A stretch of DNA of 64,000 nucleotides from Candidatus Binatia bacterium (GTDB taxonomy: Bacteria > Desulfobacterota > Binatia > Bin18): assembly GCA_951812575.1 (NCBI GenBank), contig OX638322.1, forward strand, positions 2,727,925 to 2,791,924, in the 5' to 3' direction. Positions within the stretch are counted from its first letter, which is position 1. Each line of letters opens with the position of its first letter. Positions 25,246-32,906 of this stretch are shown here, piece after piece. The notes below the pieces were generated by a model. The model did no database searches. It saw nothing but the letters and a program-made list of their open reading frames with translations, and was not told where the DNA came from. The position numbers and the translations under genes are program-made.

Positions 25246-26116
25246 GGGCCGCTTGCACCATTGCGGCTCTCCGTTCTGCGATGTCCAGATATTCACTATT
25301 CAGTTCTATACCAACACACCGCCGCCCGAGTTCTTTTGTCACAATCCCAACCGTGCCGGCCCCATAAAAAGGATCGAGTATAATATCGTCTTTCCGGCTG
25401 CCGGCGACAATGCAGGGGCGAATCAAGGCTCTGGGAAAGACCGAAAAATGCGCTTCAGGACAGGGCTCCGTATTGATCGACCAGACCGTCCGCCTGTTTT
25501 TCCGCCCGTTACCGTTTGTCGTGTTCTCCTTAATTGCCTCTTGGTCAAAATAGTATCGCTCGGATTTTGAAAACATGAACAGATATTCGTGGGACACTGT
25601 GAACCTGTCTTTGACGCTTTCGGGCTGGCAGTTGGGCTTGTGCCAGATAATGTCATTCCGCAGATACCAGCCGTCTTTTTGACATTCCAGCGCTAATAAC
25701 CAGGCGACCCCAATCAGGTCCTTTTTCTTCAGTCCGGGCGGGGTTGGTGGGCGGTACGACATGGCCCGGCCCTTATTCTTATCATCTGCATCCCGCCATT
25801 TTCTGCCACCGGACGAGTAGGTATTAGCGATATTGAGCCAGAACGTGCCATCCGACTTCAACACCCTACGAACCTCACGAAAGACGCCGACAAGATGTTC
25901 AATGTATTGGGATAAATCCGACTCGGCGCCGATCTGATCTTCAACGCCGTAGTCTCTGACGCCCCAATACGGGGGCGAGGTGACGACGCATTGAAACGTA
26001 TCATCCGGGAACTGCCGAATAAGGTCACGCGTATCCCCATGCAGCGTCACAACAGGATGCTGCCGAGTCGGTAGGGCTATATCGGTCTCGGTGGTTGTCT
26101 GAAGGACTGTCGTCAT
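25229..26116 (-). CDS. DNA methyltransferase (TSPPYW, class beta, N4-cytosine or N6-adenine)
   Basis: 295 residues, start ATG 26116. The catalytic motif VVTSPPYWGVRDYG is at residues ~45-58 and the SAM-binding ILDPFYGAGTVGIV comes after it, the class beta order found in many type II methyltransferases, with TSPPYW commonest in N4-cytosine enzymes. DGTFWLNIANTYSSGG and WYLRNDIIWHKPNCQPESVK are further family blocks. It is led by a small helix-turn-helix gene (30-base gap) and converges on the ORF split by the mobile element. If that ORF was the restriction partner, this is now an orphan methyltransferase. The recognition sequence is unknown. Confidence 0.87.
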   Translation of the reverse strand: MTTVLQTTTETDIALPTRQHPVVTLHGDTRDLIRQFPDDTFQCVVTSPPYWGVRDYGVEDQIGAESDLSQYIEHLVGVFREVRRVLKSDGTFWLNIANTYSSGGRKWRDADDKNKGRAMSYRPPTPPGLKKKDLIGVAWLLALECQKDGWYLRNDIIWHKPNCQPESVKDRFTVSHEYLFMFSKSERYYFDQEAIKENTTNGNGRKNRRTVWSINTEPCPEAHFSVFPRALIRPCIVAGSRKDDIILDPFYGAGTVGIVTKELGRRCVGIELNSEYLDIAERRAAMVQAALIPEV

Positions 26117-26146
26117 TTTTTGCCGCCTGAAATGCTCCCAGCGCGT

Positions 26147-26350
26147 TCATGAGCTTTGCAGTTGCTTTTTGGGTCGGCCCCGCTTCTTTTTCCCGCGTTT
26201 TGCAAATTCTGCCAGGGTGCTCTCCTGAATCATATGATCCCTGCCGTATTTTTCAGATTCGAGGCGTTCCTCAACGATATACTGACGCACTCGTGAGGGC
26301 GTAACACCGAGGTATTTAGCGGCCTCTCCCGTTGTAAAATACTTTCTCAT
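26147..26350 (-). CDS. Small helix-turn-helix protein
   Basis: 67 residues from ATG 26350. FTTGEAAKYLGVTPSRVRQY is a MerR/excisionase-like helix-turn-helix of the Xis type, followed by a basic tail GKKKRGRPKKQL that looks like an AT-hook (GRPKK). It is 30 bases upstream of the DNA methyltransferase on the same strand, so a controller of that modification gene is likely. The ribosome site is poor. Function is by analogy with small regulators of R-M loci. Confidence 0.7.
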   Translation of the reverse strand: MRKYFTTGEAAKYLGVTPSRVRQYIVEERLESEKYGRDHMIQESTLAEFAKRGKKKRGRPKKQLQSS

Positions 26351-26453
26351 GCGTTAGGAATAGTAGCGTCTCTAGCGGCGTTTTTCAACCTCTTGGATAT
26401 TTGGATACAATAAGCCCCTGCGGGGGTAGTCAGTTCCCTTTGCTAGATAAGCC

Positions 26454-26693
26454 ATGAAAGAGAAAATCGTAAAAACGTCTCACTTCGCGGCCTGTATCGA
26501 TAACGGAGACTACAAAGTGTCGTTGGAGGTAGGGAAATTGTACCGAGTCATTCCAGATGAAGAAGCTGCCTCTCACGGATACATTCGCGTTGTTGACGAG
26601 AGTGGAGAAGACTATGGTTATACAGCAGCCCGATTTTTCCCACTCGAAATCCCTCAAGCCTTGGCAGACGCACTACGGATAGCTAGGGGGTGA
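26454..26693 (+). CDS. Hypothetical 79-residue protein
   Basis: ATG 26454, product MKEKIVKTSHFAACIDNGDY ... EDYGYTAARFFPLEIPQALADALRIARG. It looks like a compact beta-rich fold (GKLYRVIPDEEA.HGYIRVVDESGEDY.Y), typical of small conserved proteins of unknown function near mobile or defence genes. No signal peptide or Cys cluster. It is divergent from the helix-turn-helix/methyltransferase pair. The ribosome site is weak, but composition and codon structure look real. Confidence 0.6.
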   Translation: MKEKIVKTSHFAACIDNGDYKVSLEVGKLYRVIPDEEAASHGYIRVVDESGEDYGYTAARFFPLEIPQALADALRIARG

Positions 26694-26786
26694 CGACGAG
26701 GCAGTGTAGAAAGACCGCAAATTGTGAATTTGCAGCAGGTTCATGAGGGCAGCTCCATCGCAGCCGGCTCTTCGGAACTGAAGGCC

Positions 26787-27923
26787 CTAACTCAAATTGT
26801 AGAATTGCATAGCGCCCCCGGCCAGCACCGCGTGCTGGTGTTCTTCCGGCAGTTTTTCAGCAATCTGCTCGGGTGCCCCTGGAAAGAAACCGTCCGGATG
26901 GGGATAGTCGGTCGCCCACAGAACTTTGTGCGGGCCGATATAGTCCACCAGATGGGTGAGGTTGCCTTCCACCGGTTCATACGAAATCCAGCACTGACGC
27001 TTGAAATACTCGCTGGGCGGCATGGTCAGCGTGGAATCGTTGAACAGCCCCTTATCTTCAAAATGGCGGTCCATACGGTCCAGCCAGGGGGCCATCCACC
27101 CTCCGCCTGACTCCAGAAAACCAACCCGCACTTTGGGGAAGCGTTCGCATACGCCGTCCCAGATGATCGACAGCGCGGCCAGCATCATCTCCATGGTGTG
27201 AGACACCATGTGCTTGGCCCCAAAGCTCCGAAAACGCTCCACCCCAACGGCGGGCATGCCACCGGTTCCTTCGTGGATGCCAACCGAAAAGTCGAGGTCC
27301 TGAGCTTCGGCCCAAAACACGTCGTAGTCCCGGTGGCCGAGCATTTTCTCGTTATACGGGTTGGGTCGCAGAAAACCGGCCCGCATGCCGAGTTCGTTGC
27401 GCGCATAGCGCAGCTCTTCCACGGCCAACTCGATCGACTGCATGGGTAGCATGGCCACGCCGAACAGCCGGTCCGGGTAGGGTGCGCAGTAATCGGCCAG
27501 CCAGCGGTTATAGGCCCGGCTGGCCGCGGCGGCGAGTTGGGGGTCCGCAATCGCACCGGCAAACAGGCCCAGGCTGGGATACAGAAAAGCGGCGTCAATG
27601 CCGTCCAGGTCCATGTCCGGAATCCGGGCGTGCGGATCAAAGCCGCCTGCTCGGCCCTGGGTGTAGGCCATGTCGATCTCCACTCTCGGTGCGTGGACCC
27701 ATTGCCCGTTGACCTTTTCGCGCACTCCAATTGCTCCGATCAATCCAAGTCCAGCGGGCGGACCAAGTAATCTACCTTCTACCTGAAAGCGCTCTTTCCC
27801 CGCTTCATCGACGATCAACTCAGGCGCCCGATCGCGGTACTTTGGGTCAATATACTCTTGCCAGAAATTGCGCGGTTCGAGGACATGACCATCCGAATCG
27901 ATCACATTATACGTGCGTCCCAT
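26787..27923 (-). CDS. Amidohydrolase-family protein
   Basis: 378 residues. Start ATG 27923 follows CAGGGAGGGAACAC; the frame is open further but without a ribosome site. The N-terminal YNVIDSDGHVLEPRNFWQEY has the DxH metal motif; the middle holds VGIHEGTGGMPAVGVERF and GFLESGGGWMAPWLDRMD; the late catalytic Asp is in VLWATDYPHPDGFFPG. This is a well-formed amidohydrolase_2 protein of the length usual for decarboxylase/hydrolase members. A second amidohydrolase lies 56 bases upstream on the same strand, so the two are probably one transcript and may act on related substrates. Confidence 0.87.
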   Translation of the reverse strand: MGRTYNVIDSDGHVLEPRNFWQEYIDPKYRDRAPELIVDEAGKERFQVEGRLLGPPAGLGLIGAIGVREKVNGQWVHAPRVEIDMAYTQGRAGGFDPHARIPDMDLDGIDAAFLYPSLGLFAGAIADPQLAAAASRAYNRWLADYCAPYPDRLFGVAMLPMQSIELAVEELRYARNELGMRAGFLRPNPYNEKMLGHRDYDVFWAEAQDLDFSVGIHEGTGGMPAVGVERFRSFGAKHMVSHTMEMMLAALSIIWDGVCERFPKVRVGFLESGGGWMAPWLDRMDRHFEDKGLFNDSTLTMPPSEYFKRQCWISYEPVEGNLTHLVDYIGPHKVLWATDYPHPDGFFPGAPEQIAEKLPEEHQHAVLAGGAMQFYNLS

Positions 27924-27979
27924 GTGTTCCCTCCCTGACACCACGGAATTACGACATGCTTTCGCGTTGTTCTTGCGTG

Positions 27980-29176
27980 TTAGGCCGCGGCAGCCACGGT
28001 CTCGCGTTTGGCTTCGTCCTGGGCGGTAGGGGGTGCGACTTGATAGAGCTGCTGGGCGTTGTCCCACAAAATCTTGCGGCGGACGGACTCTTCACAGTCG
28101 GATAAACCACCCTTGATCCGTTTATGCACCTCGTCGCCATAGAGCGACGTCGGATGTGGAAAGTCGGTCTCAAACAGAATGTTATCCACGCCGACCTTGT
28201 CGATCAGCCGCCGGGGCGCGGTCTGCTCGAACCAGTAACAGGCGTAAATATTACGGGCGAAGTACTCGGACGGCAGCCTGTCGAACTCCGGGTTGTCCTT
28301 GGAGACGCCGTTGTCCTGAAACTGATAATCCAGCGCTTCGAGCACAAAGGGAATCCAGCCTATCCCGCTCTCGACCGAGATGAATTGGATCTCTGGATAG
28401 CGGGCCAGTACGCCGGACATGATCAGGTCGGTCATCTGCATGCCGTTGCGCAAAAAGACATCCACGGACAGTTCGGTAAAAGCCGCCATCTTGCCGTAGG
28501 ACTCAATCTTGTTCTTGAGCAGACCCAGCTCCATATTGCCCGATCCAATGTGGAAGCTGATCGGCAGGTTCAACTCAATCGATACCTCCCAGAGCGGGTT
28601 CCAGTGCGGGTCGCCGAGCAAGGGCTGTCCCCAGAACTGCGGCTCGCCGGTGAACAGGATGCCGCGATGTCCCATGGTGGCGCAGCGCCGTATTTCGGTG
28701 ACCGCGGCCTCGACATCCCAGAAGGGCAGCGAGGTGATCGGCAGCAAGCGCCGCGTGTCGGCCGAGGCCCATTCGGTCTGCCAGTCGTTATAGATCTGTA
28801 CGCAGGTCAGCATCAGCTCGGGGTCGTTCAGTTTCAAGAATTCCTGAGCGCCGAACCCGCCGACGTTGGGATACATCACCATGGCCCAGATACCCATCTG
28901 ATCCATATACTTGAGCCGCTCCTGGGCATCATGCGCGCCGGGGTGCATCTCCTCGTAGTTCTTGGGCGGATTCTGCATATTGCCGCGGCCAGCGGTGGCG
29001 GTCATGCCGGGGTTGGCCAGTAAGGACTCTCCCCCCACAAACCAGGACAAACGACCGTCTTTATCAGTTTCGACGTGGGGCACCCGGTCGCGCATCTTTT
29101 CCGGGGCCCGACTCGTCCACAGATCCGGACTCTCCGTCACATGCGTATCAACATCAATAATCGTATAGCCACTCAT
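27980..29176 (-). CDS. Amidohydrolase-family protein
   Basis: 398 residues, ATG 29176 behind AAAGGAGGGAAGGC. IIDVDTHVTESPDLWTSRAP supplies the DxH motif, ISFHIGSGNMELGL the mid-barrel His, FISVESGIGWIPFVLEALDY the family core and LFETDFPHPTSLYGDE the catalytic Asp. The C-terminus DNAQQLYQV follows the family pattern of a helix ending near Leu-Tyr. It is distinct from the gene at 26787 but the same family and strand. Upstream lies a MarR gene on the same strand, a possible regulator of the pair. Confidence 0.87.
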   Translation of the reverse strand: MSGYTIIDVDTHVTESPDLWTSRAPEKMRDRVPHVETDKDGRLSWFVGGESLLANPGMTATAGRGNMQNPPKNYEEMHPGAHDAQERLKYMDQMGIWAMVMYPNVGGFGAQEFLKLNDPELMLTCVQIYNDWQTEWASADTRRLLPITSLPFWDVEAAVTEIRRCATMGHRGILFTGEPQFWGQPLLGDPHWNPLWEVSIELNLPISFHIGSGNMELGLLKNKIESYGKMAAFTELSVDVFLRNGMQMTDLIMSGVLARYPEIQFISVESGIGWIPFVLEALDYQFQDNGVSKDNPEFDRLPSEYFARNIYACYWFEQTAPRRLIDKVGVDNILFETDFPHPTSLYGDEVHKRIKGGLSDCEESVRRKILWDNAQQLYQVAPPTAQDEAKRETVAAAA

Positions 29177-29287
29177 TGCCTTCCCTCCTTTGGATTGTTT
29201 GCAAAATAAGCGGTGATAAAGAGGAGTCTACCCTAACAGTCTCACCTCCGTTGCGCTATGTTTGACGAAATAAAATTGTCGTAAACC

Positions 29288-29782
29288 TCAGCGTTTTGTT
29301 GCCTTCTCAAAGAGACCGACACCCTTGCGTAAGAGGCGAAAGAGTTCTCTCGATTCTGCGGGTGGCATCTGAGCCAGAAAGGGCTGGAGAAACTTCTTCC
29401 CTTCTTCTTCCATGGTATGAAGGAAGCGTTCTCCCTTTGGGGTCAGAACGACTTGTTTTTCTCGGCCCGAGTCTGGGTCCTCAACGAGACGGACGAGTTT
29501 GAGCGGTGTATTCGCCATGTCGCGCAGGGCGCGCGTAATCGTGGGGCTGCTGGTTTCAAACCAGGAGGCAAGGAGGCGCTCGATGTCTTTCCGGCGCATA
29601 CGCCCATGGGTATCTCGCTCTGTCCGCATCAGCCACAAGATGGCAACCTGCTTGCGTGACAACTGGCCGCAACGCAGCACATCTTCGAGCGCCATACCGA
29701 TCTTATAGTGAATCGGTAGGAACAGCGCGGTTGCCTCAGCGGCAAAATCGTCCTGAGTATCCACCTGAGTGGGCTTAGCCAT
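29288..29782 (-). CDS. MarR-family transcriptional regulator
   Basis: 164 residues if started at ATG 29782 (AGGAAA upstream); an in-frame ATG at 29845 would add 21 residues but overlap the operator-like repeat. The winged helix reads RKQVAILWLMRTERD, MRRKDIERLLASWFETSSPT, ITRALRDM and a wing KQVVLTPKGERFL, typical of MarR dimers that sense small aromatic or lipophilic ligands. It is divergent from a P450 gene, and a 7-bp inverted repeat with a 24-base spacer spans the P450 promoter (29842-29879). It probably represses that operon and itself. Confidence 0.83.
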   Translation of the reverse strand: MAKPTQVDTQDDFAAEATALFLPIHYKIGMALEDVLRCGQLSRKQVAILWLMRTERDTHGRMRRKDIERLLASWFETSSPTITRALRDMANTPLKLVRLVEDPDSGREKQVVLTPKGERFLHTMEEEGKKFLQPFLAQMPPAESRELFRLLRKGVGLFEKATKR

Positions 29783-29841
29783 TTCGATATTTCCTGTTTC
29801 CTTGGACGCGAGAATGCTCTCACTCTCCGACCGATTTCTTA

Positions 29842-29880
29842 GCATAGTATGTTGACATCTTCAAATAATTACACTATGCA
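29842..29880 (+). promoter_or_regulatory. P450 promoter bracketed by a MarR-operator-like inverted repeat
   Basis: TTGACA (29852-29857), a 17-base spacer, TATGCA (29875-29880). GCATAGT at 29842-29848 is mirrored by ACTATGC at 29873-29879. Extended half-sites both read GCATAGTRT. One half-site lies just upstream of -35 and the other covers -10, as expected for repression by the divergent MarR protein. Confidence 0.6.
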
Positions 29881-29929
29881 AAAATTTTATCAAGAAATTC
29901 TTTAAGTGAGTCATAAAAAAGGAGGAGCC

Positions 29930-31105
29930 GTGGAATACAATCCAATGCTGCCAGAAGTGAAAGAAAATCCATATCCCTATTACACCTACCTGCGTGAACA
30001 TGCGCCAGCCTATCAGATTGAGGGACTCGGCTTCTGGGCTCTCAGTCGCTACGACGATGTCGATTTTGCGCTTAAAAATCCGAGTCTTTTCTCCTCGGCT
30101 ACATTCCTGGCGAATATGCTTGGCGACCTTAACCCCGTTCCGGAGGCGCCTTCGCTCGTTTCCTGCGATCCGCCGGATCACACCCGTTTACGCAAATTGG
30201 TTAATAAAGCCTTTACGCCACGCATTATTCGGAGTCTTGAACCTCGCATTCGTGAAGTCGCTCAAGGGCTGATAGATCAACTCGCTGGGAAATCTGAATT
30301 CGACCTAGTCCACGACTTGTCGAGCCCACTTCCAGTCATTGTCATTGCCGAGATGCTTGGAGTGAAGTCCGAGGACCGAGCGGACTTTAAGCGCTGGTCA
30401 GACGATATCATTCTGGCAACCAACCGCATGTTTACCGTAGGAGATGAAAAACGGATTCGTGAGAGTATTGCTGAGTTCCGCACCTACTTCCAAGCTGTCA
30501 TTGCAGCGCGTCGGACAGATCCGCGTGAGGATCTCACCACCGCATTGGTCCAGGCCGAAGAAGAGGAGCAAAAGCTGAATGAATGGGAAGTACTCAGCTT
30601 GCTCACCTTGCTGCTGGTCGCAGGTAACGAGACAACCACAAACCTCATCGGCAATATGATGCTGGCCCTCTTGGATCATCCTGAGCAGATGGAAAAGCTA
30701 CGAGCCGACCCGTCTCTTATTCCCAATGCCATAGAAGAAACTCTCCGCTTTGATGGTCCCGTCCAGGGTCTTGTGCGACAGCTTACCCAAGACGTTGAAA
30801 TCGCCGAGACAACGTTACCGGCCAATACGTTGGTCTTTCCCCTTGTGGCGTCGGCAAATCGGGATGAGCGGAAGTTTTCTGAATCCGAGCGGTTCAACAT
30901 TACGCGCGATACTGAGGGCCATTTAGCCTTTGGCTACGGAATTCATTATTGCTTAGGCGCACAGCTTGCCCGACTTGAAGCCAAAATCGCCTTTGAAGAA
31001 TTGTTTGGTCAGTTTCCCGCGCTTGCTGGCACGGATGAGCCGGTCACCAGGATGGAATCTCTCATTGTTAGAGGACCAAAGAGTTTACCGCTCGTAGCGT
31101 ACTGA
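29930..31105 (+). CDS. Cytochrome P450
   Basis: 391 residues from GTG 29930, seven bases after AAGGAGGAGCC; an upstream GTG at 29906 would place that site inside the gene. The heme loop is FGYGIHYCLGAQLARLEA (Cys thiolate), the I-helix LLLVAGNETTTN, the ExxR motif IEETLRFDG, and CDPPDHTRLRKLVNKAFTPR lies at the C helix. It is a soluble bacterial class I P450 needing ferredoxin and reductase, neither of which is in the window. It is first in a forward run ending with two SDRs, under the MarR-flanked promoter at 29852. A second P450 is at 32907. Confidence 0.93.
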   Translation: MEYNPMLPEVKENPYPYYTYLREHAPAYQIEGLGFWALSRYDDVDFALKNPSLFSSATFLANMLGDLNPVPEAPSLVSCDPPDHTRLRKLVNKAFTPRIIRSLEPRIREVAQGLIDQLAGKSEFDLVHDLSSPLPVIVIAEMLGVKSEDRADFKRWSDDIILATNRMFTVGDEKRIRESIAEFRTYFQAVIAARRTDPREDLTTALVQAEEEEQKLNEWEVLSLLTLLLVAGNETTTNLIGNMMLALLDHPEQMEKLRADPSLIPNAIEETLRFDGPVQGLVRQLTQDVEIAETTLPANTLVFPLVASANRDERKFSESERFNITRDTEGHLAFGYGIHYCLGAQLARLEAKIAFEELFGQFPALAGTDEPVTRMESLIVRGPKSLPLVAY

Positions 31106-31123
31106 GCAAACGGAGGACGCAAC

Positions 31124-31573
31124 ATGAGTAAGACAGCCCTCATAAGCGGATTGATAAGTAGCGCCGTGCTGAGCTGTTCCCAACCACAACCTCCACCCCT
31201 CAGTGAAGCGGAGTTGGTTTCACTTTTAGCCAAAGCCGACCAACAGGGACCGGCGGCCTTTCGGACACAAACGTGGCCTACGTTGGAGAATAAGCCTATT
31301 GTCTACTGCGGCACCGCCGACAGGGTCGGCGTGGTACAGAATTCCTCTATCGTGACCTTACAGGTCAAACAGATCGGCTCTGGTCAAGAGCTACCCTGGA
31401 CGCTCGAAGGGAAGACAAACTCGGCTGACTTCGCGAGTTCCCACAAGGCGGGTGACCCCGTGTGTATCCAGGGTGTGTTGAGCGGCTTTACCGCCCGTGA
31501 ACATCGGTCGTGGGCGTACCGGTATTGGGGAATTGTCGAGCAGGCCGCTTTTACCATTCCCAGCTCCTCCTAG
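31124..31573 (+). CDS. Putative lipoprotein, unknown function
   Basis: 149 residues, ATG 31124 behind ACGGAGGACGC. The N-terminus MSKTALISGLISSAVLSCSQ looks like a lipoprotein signal with AVLSC as lipobox. The mature part has two further Cys (IVYCGTADR and PVCIQGVLSG) that could pair, and a beta-rich pattern VTLQVKQIGS...PVCIQGVLSGFTA suggestive of an OB-like fold. It is 18 bases after the P450 gene, so likely in its operon. Function unknown. Confidence 0.6.
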   Translation: MSKTALISGLISSAVLSCSQPQPPPLSEAELVSLLAKADQQGPAAFRTQTWPTLENKPIVYCGTADRVGVVQNSSIVTLQVKQIGSGQELPWTLEGKTNSADFASSHKAGDPVCIQGVLSGFTAREHRSWAYRYWGIVEQAAFTIPSSS

Positions 31574-31645
31574 TCTGGGAGTCTTGAGCTGCGCATAGCA
31601 AGTCTGTCATGTTCTGCCGCTTTTCTCGTCAACAGGAGGTGCTGT

Positions 31646-32311
31646 ATGCCGTTCACCAAAGTGTCTGTAGATCGTTTGTACCAGAAGACCGGAAGTCGAA
31701 ACGAGAAGAAAACACGCCACGTCCAGCAGCTAGCGGATGATATTTTTGCTGATCTCCTCCCCACTTTATCAGGTGAGGGAAAACGCCGCGTAGTAAAGCC
31801 AAAAAAAATACACCGGCAATACCCTGGACCCTCAGCGAGAAGTGTGCCCGTCGTTTTCATCTTATTGGGGCTGTTCCTGACGGCATGTGCGGAAAAGCCG
31901 ATGGGGCCGAAAGAGGAGCAGGCCATTAAGCTGGTACAAGGGTTTGCGCCAGGTGAAGGGTATTTCAGCGTCGTCTCAAACGTCGAACAAAAGGCGCAAG
32001 ACGCGCGACGGACGGGGAACACCTGGTCGCAGAAATCATGGCAGGCAGGTTTACAGTCCCAGACAGACCGCATTATTGATGCGCTCAGTCAGTATTTCAA
32101 TATCTTTGAGGCTCCAGGAGGCCGCTGGGTGCGTTTAACGTATATGGACAATCAGGGGGCTTATGAAGCGGTGTGGGACGTCGATATCTATCGTAAACGG
32201 GTCGTACCAAAAGATGAGCTTGCCCGGGAACTGACCACGCCAGCAGATGCCCAGAGAGCCGTGCTGCCTCCACATCTGACTGGACCTGGCACATGGGCGG
32301 GTAGCGATTGA
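31646..32311 (+). CDS. Hypothetical protein with cytoplasmic extension before a signal/lipobox-like segment
   Basis: 221 residues, ATG 31646 behind ACAGGAGGTGCTG. The first ~65 residues are basic (QKTGSRNEKKTRHVQQLADD ... VVKPKKIHRQ). They are followed by VPVVFILLGLFLTACAEKP, a textbook lipoprotein signal (LFLTAC). The GTG at about 31844 could be the start of a simple lipoprotein, but the strong ribosome site belongs to 31646. The C-terminal 130 residues (LYLTYMDNQGAYEAVWDVDI-like) show no family I recognise. The 5' part may be a separate short reading frame fused during gene decay. Confidence 0.5.
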   Translation: MPFTKVSVDRLYQKTGSRNEKKTRHVQQLADDIFADLLPTLSGEGKRRVVKPKKIHRQYPGPSARSVPVVFILLGLFLTACAEKPMGPKEEQAIKLVQGFAPGEGYFSVVSNVEQKAQDARRTGNTWSQKSWQAGLQSQTDRIIDALSQYFNIFEAPGGRWVRLTYMDNQGAYEAVWDVDIYRKRVVPKDELARELTTPADAQRAVLPPHLTGPGTWAGSD

Positions 32312-32364
32312 TACAAGACGGAAAGAACGCTAACGTTCCCGAAACAAAATGAAAGAGGAGAAGC

Positions 32365-32886
32365 ATGATGGATCGTTTTCGGGGGCTTATTGTTGGCTGC
32401 ATTGCTGTGTTGGGAGCTGTGTTCGGGCTGCTGCCTATTCCGGCGCAGGCCTGTACCTGCCTCACGCCACCGTCGCCCAGCCAGGGAGCGGAAGCCGTCG
32501 ATGTCGTCTTTGTAGGGACGGCAGCGAACGTCGAGCATATCGAGGCCGACGGCTGGCTGTACGGGGCGTGGAAGTCCATGCTGGGCTTTGAGCACCTATA
32601 CGAGTTTGAGACGCTCCGGGTCACGATGGATGTCGGCACCGCGATCAAAGGCACGGACAAATCCCAACTGATCCTCGAAACCTACGCCACAACCGAACTG
32701 TGTGGAGTGCTGTTCCAAGAAGGGGAAGAATATCTGGTCTATGCCTTCAATGGGGTCGGTGAGACCGTGACAACAGATATGTGCACCCGGACGGCAACCT
32801 CAAAAAAAGCTGCCGCCGATATCAAATCCCTGGTGAGTAATGAAGTCACCGCAGTCTGCGAAGGCTGGACGTGTATTAATGACTAG
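32365..32886 (+). CDS. Secreted NTR/TIMP-like domain protein
   Basis: 173 residues, ATG 32365 behind AAGAGGAGAAGC (a second ATG follows directly). A signal peptide (IVGCIAVLGAVFGLLPIPAQ-A) ends so that the mature chain begins CTCLTPPSPSQG, with Cys at position 1 and 3. AVDVVFVGTAANVEHIEADG, LCGVLFQEGEEYLVYAFNG and MCTRT follow. Mature CxC plus V(F/V)VG and CG..F..GEEYLVYA are hallmarks of netrin/TIMP-like (NTR) OB-fold proteins in bacteria. Disulfide pairing across the fold is expected. Role unknown; it sits between two P450 genes. Confidence 0.75.
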   Translation: MMDRFRGLIVGCIAVLGAVFGLLPIPAQACTCLTPPSPSQGAEAVDVVFVGTAANVEHIEADGWLYGAWKSMLGFEHLYEFETLRVTMDVGTAIKGTDKSQLILETYATTELCGVLFQEGEEYLVYAFNGVGETVTTDMCTRTATSKKAAADIKSLVSNEVTAVCEGWTCIND

Positions 32887-32906
32887 TCCCAGGACGAAGG
32901 AGAGGT

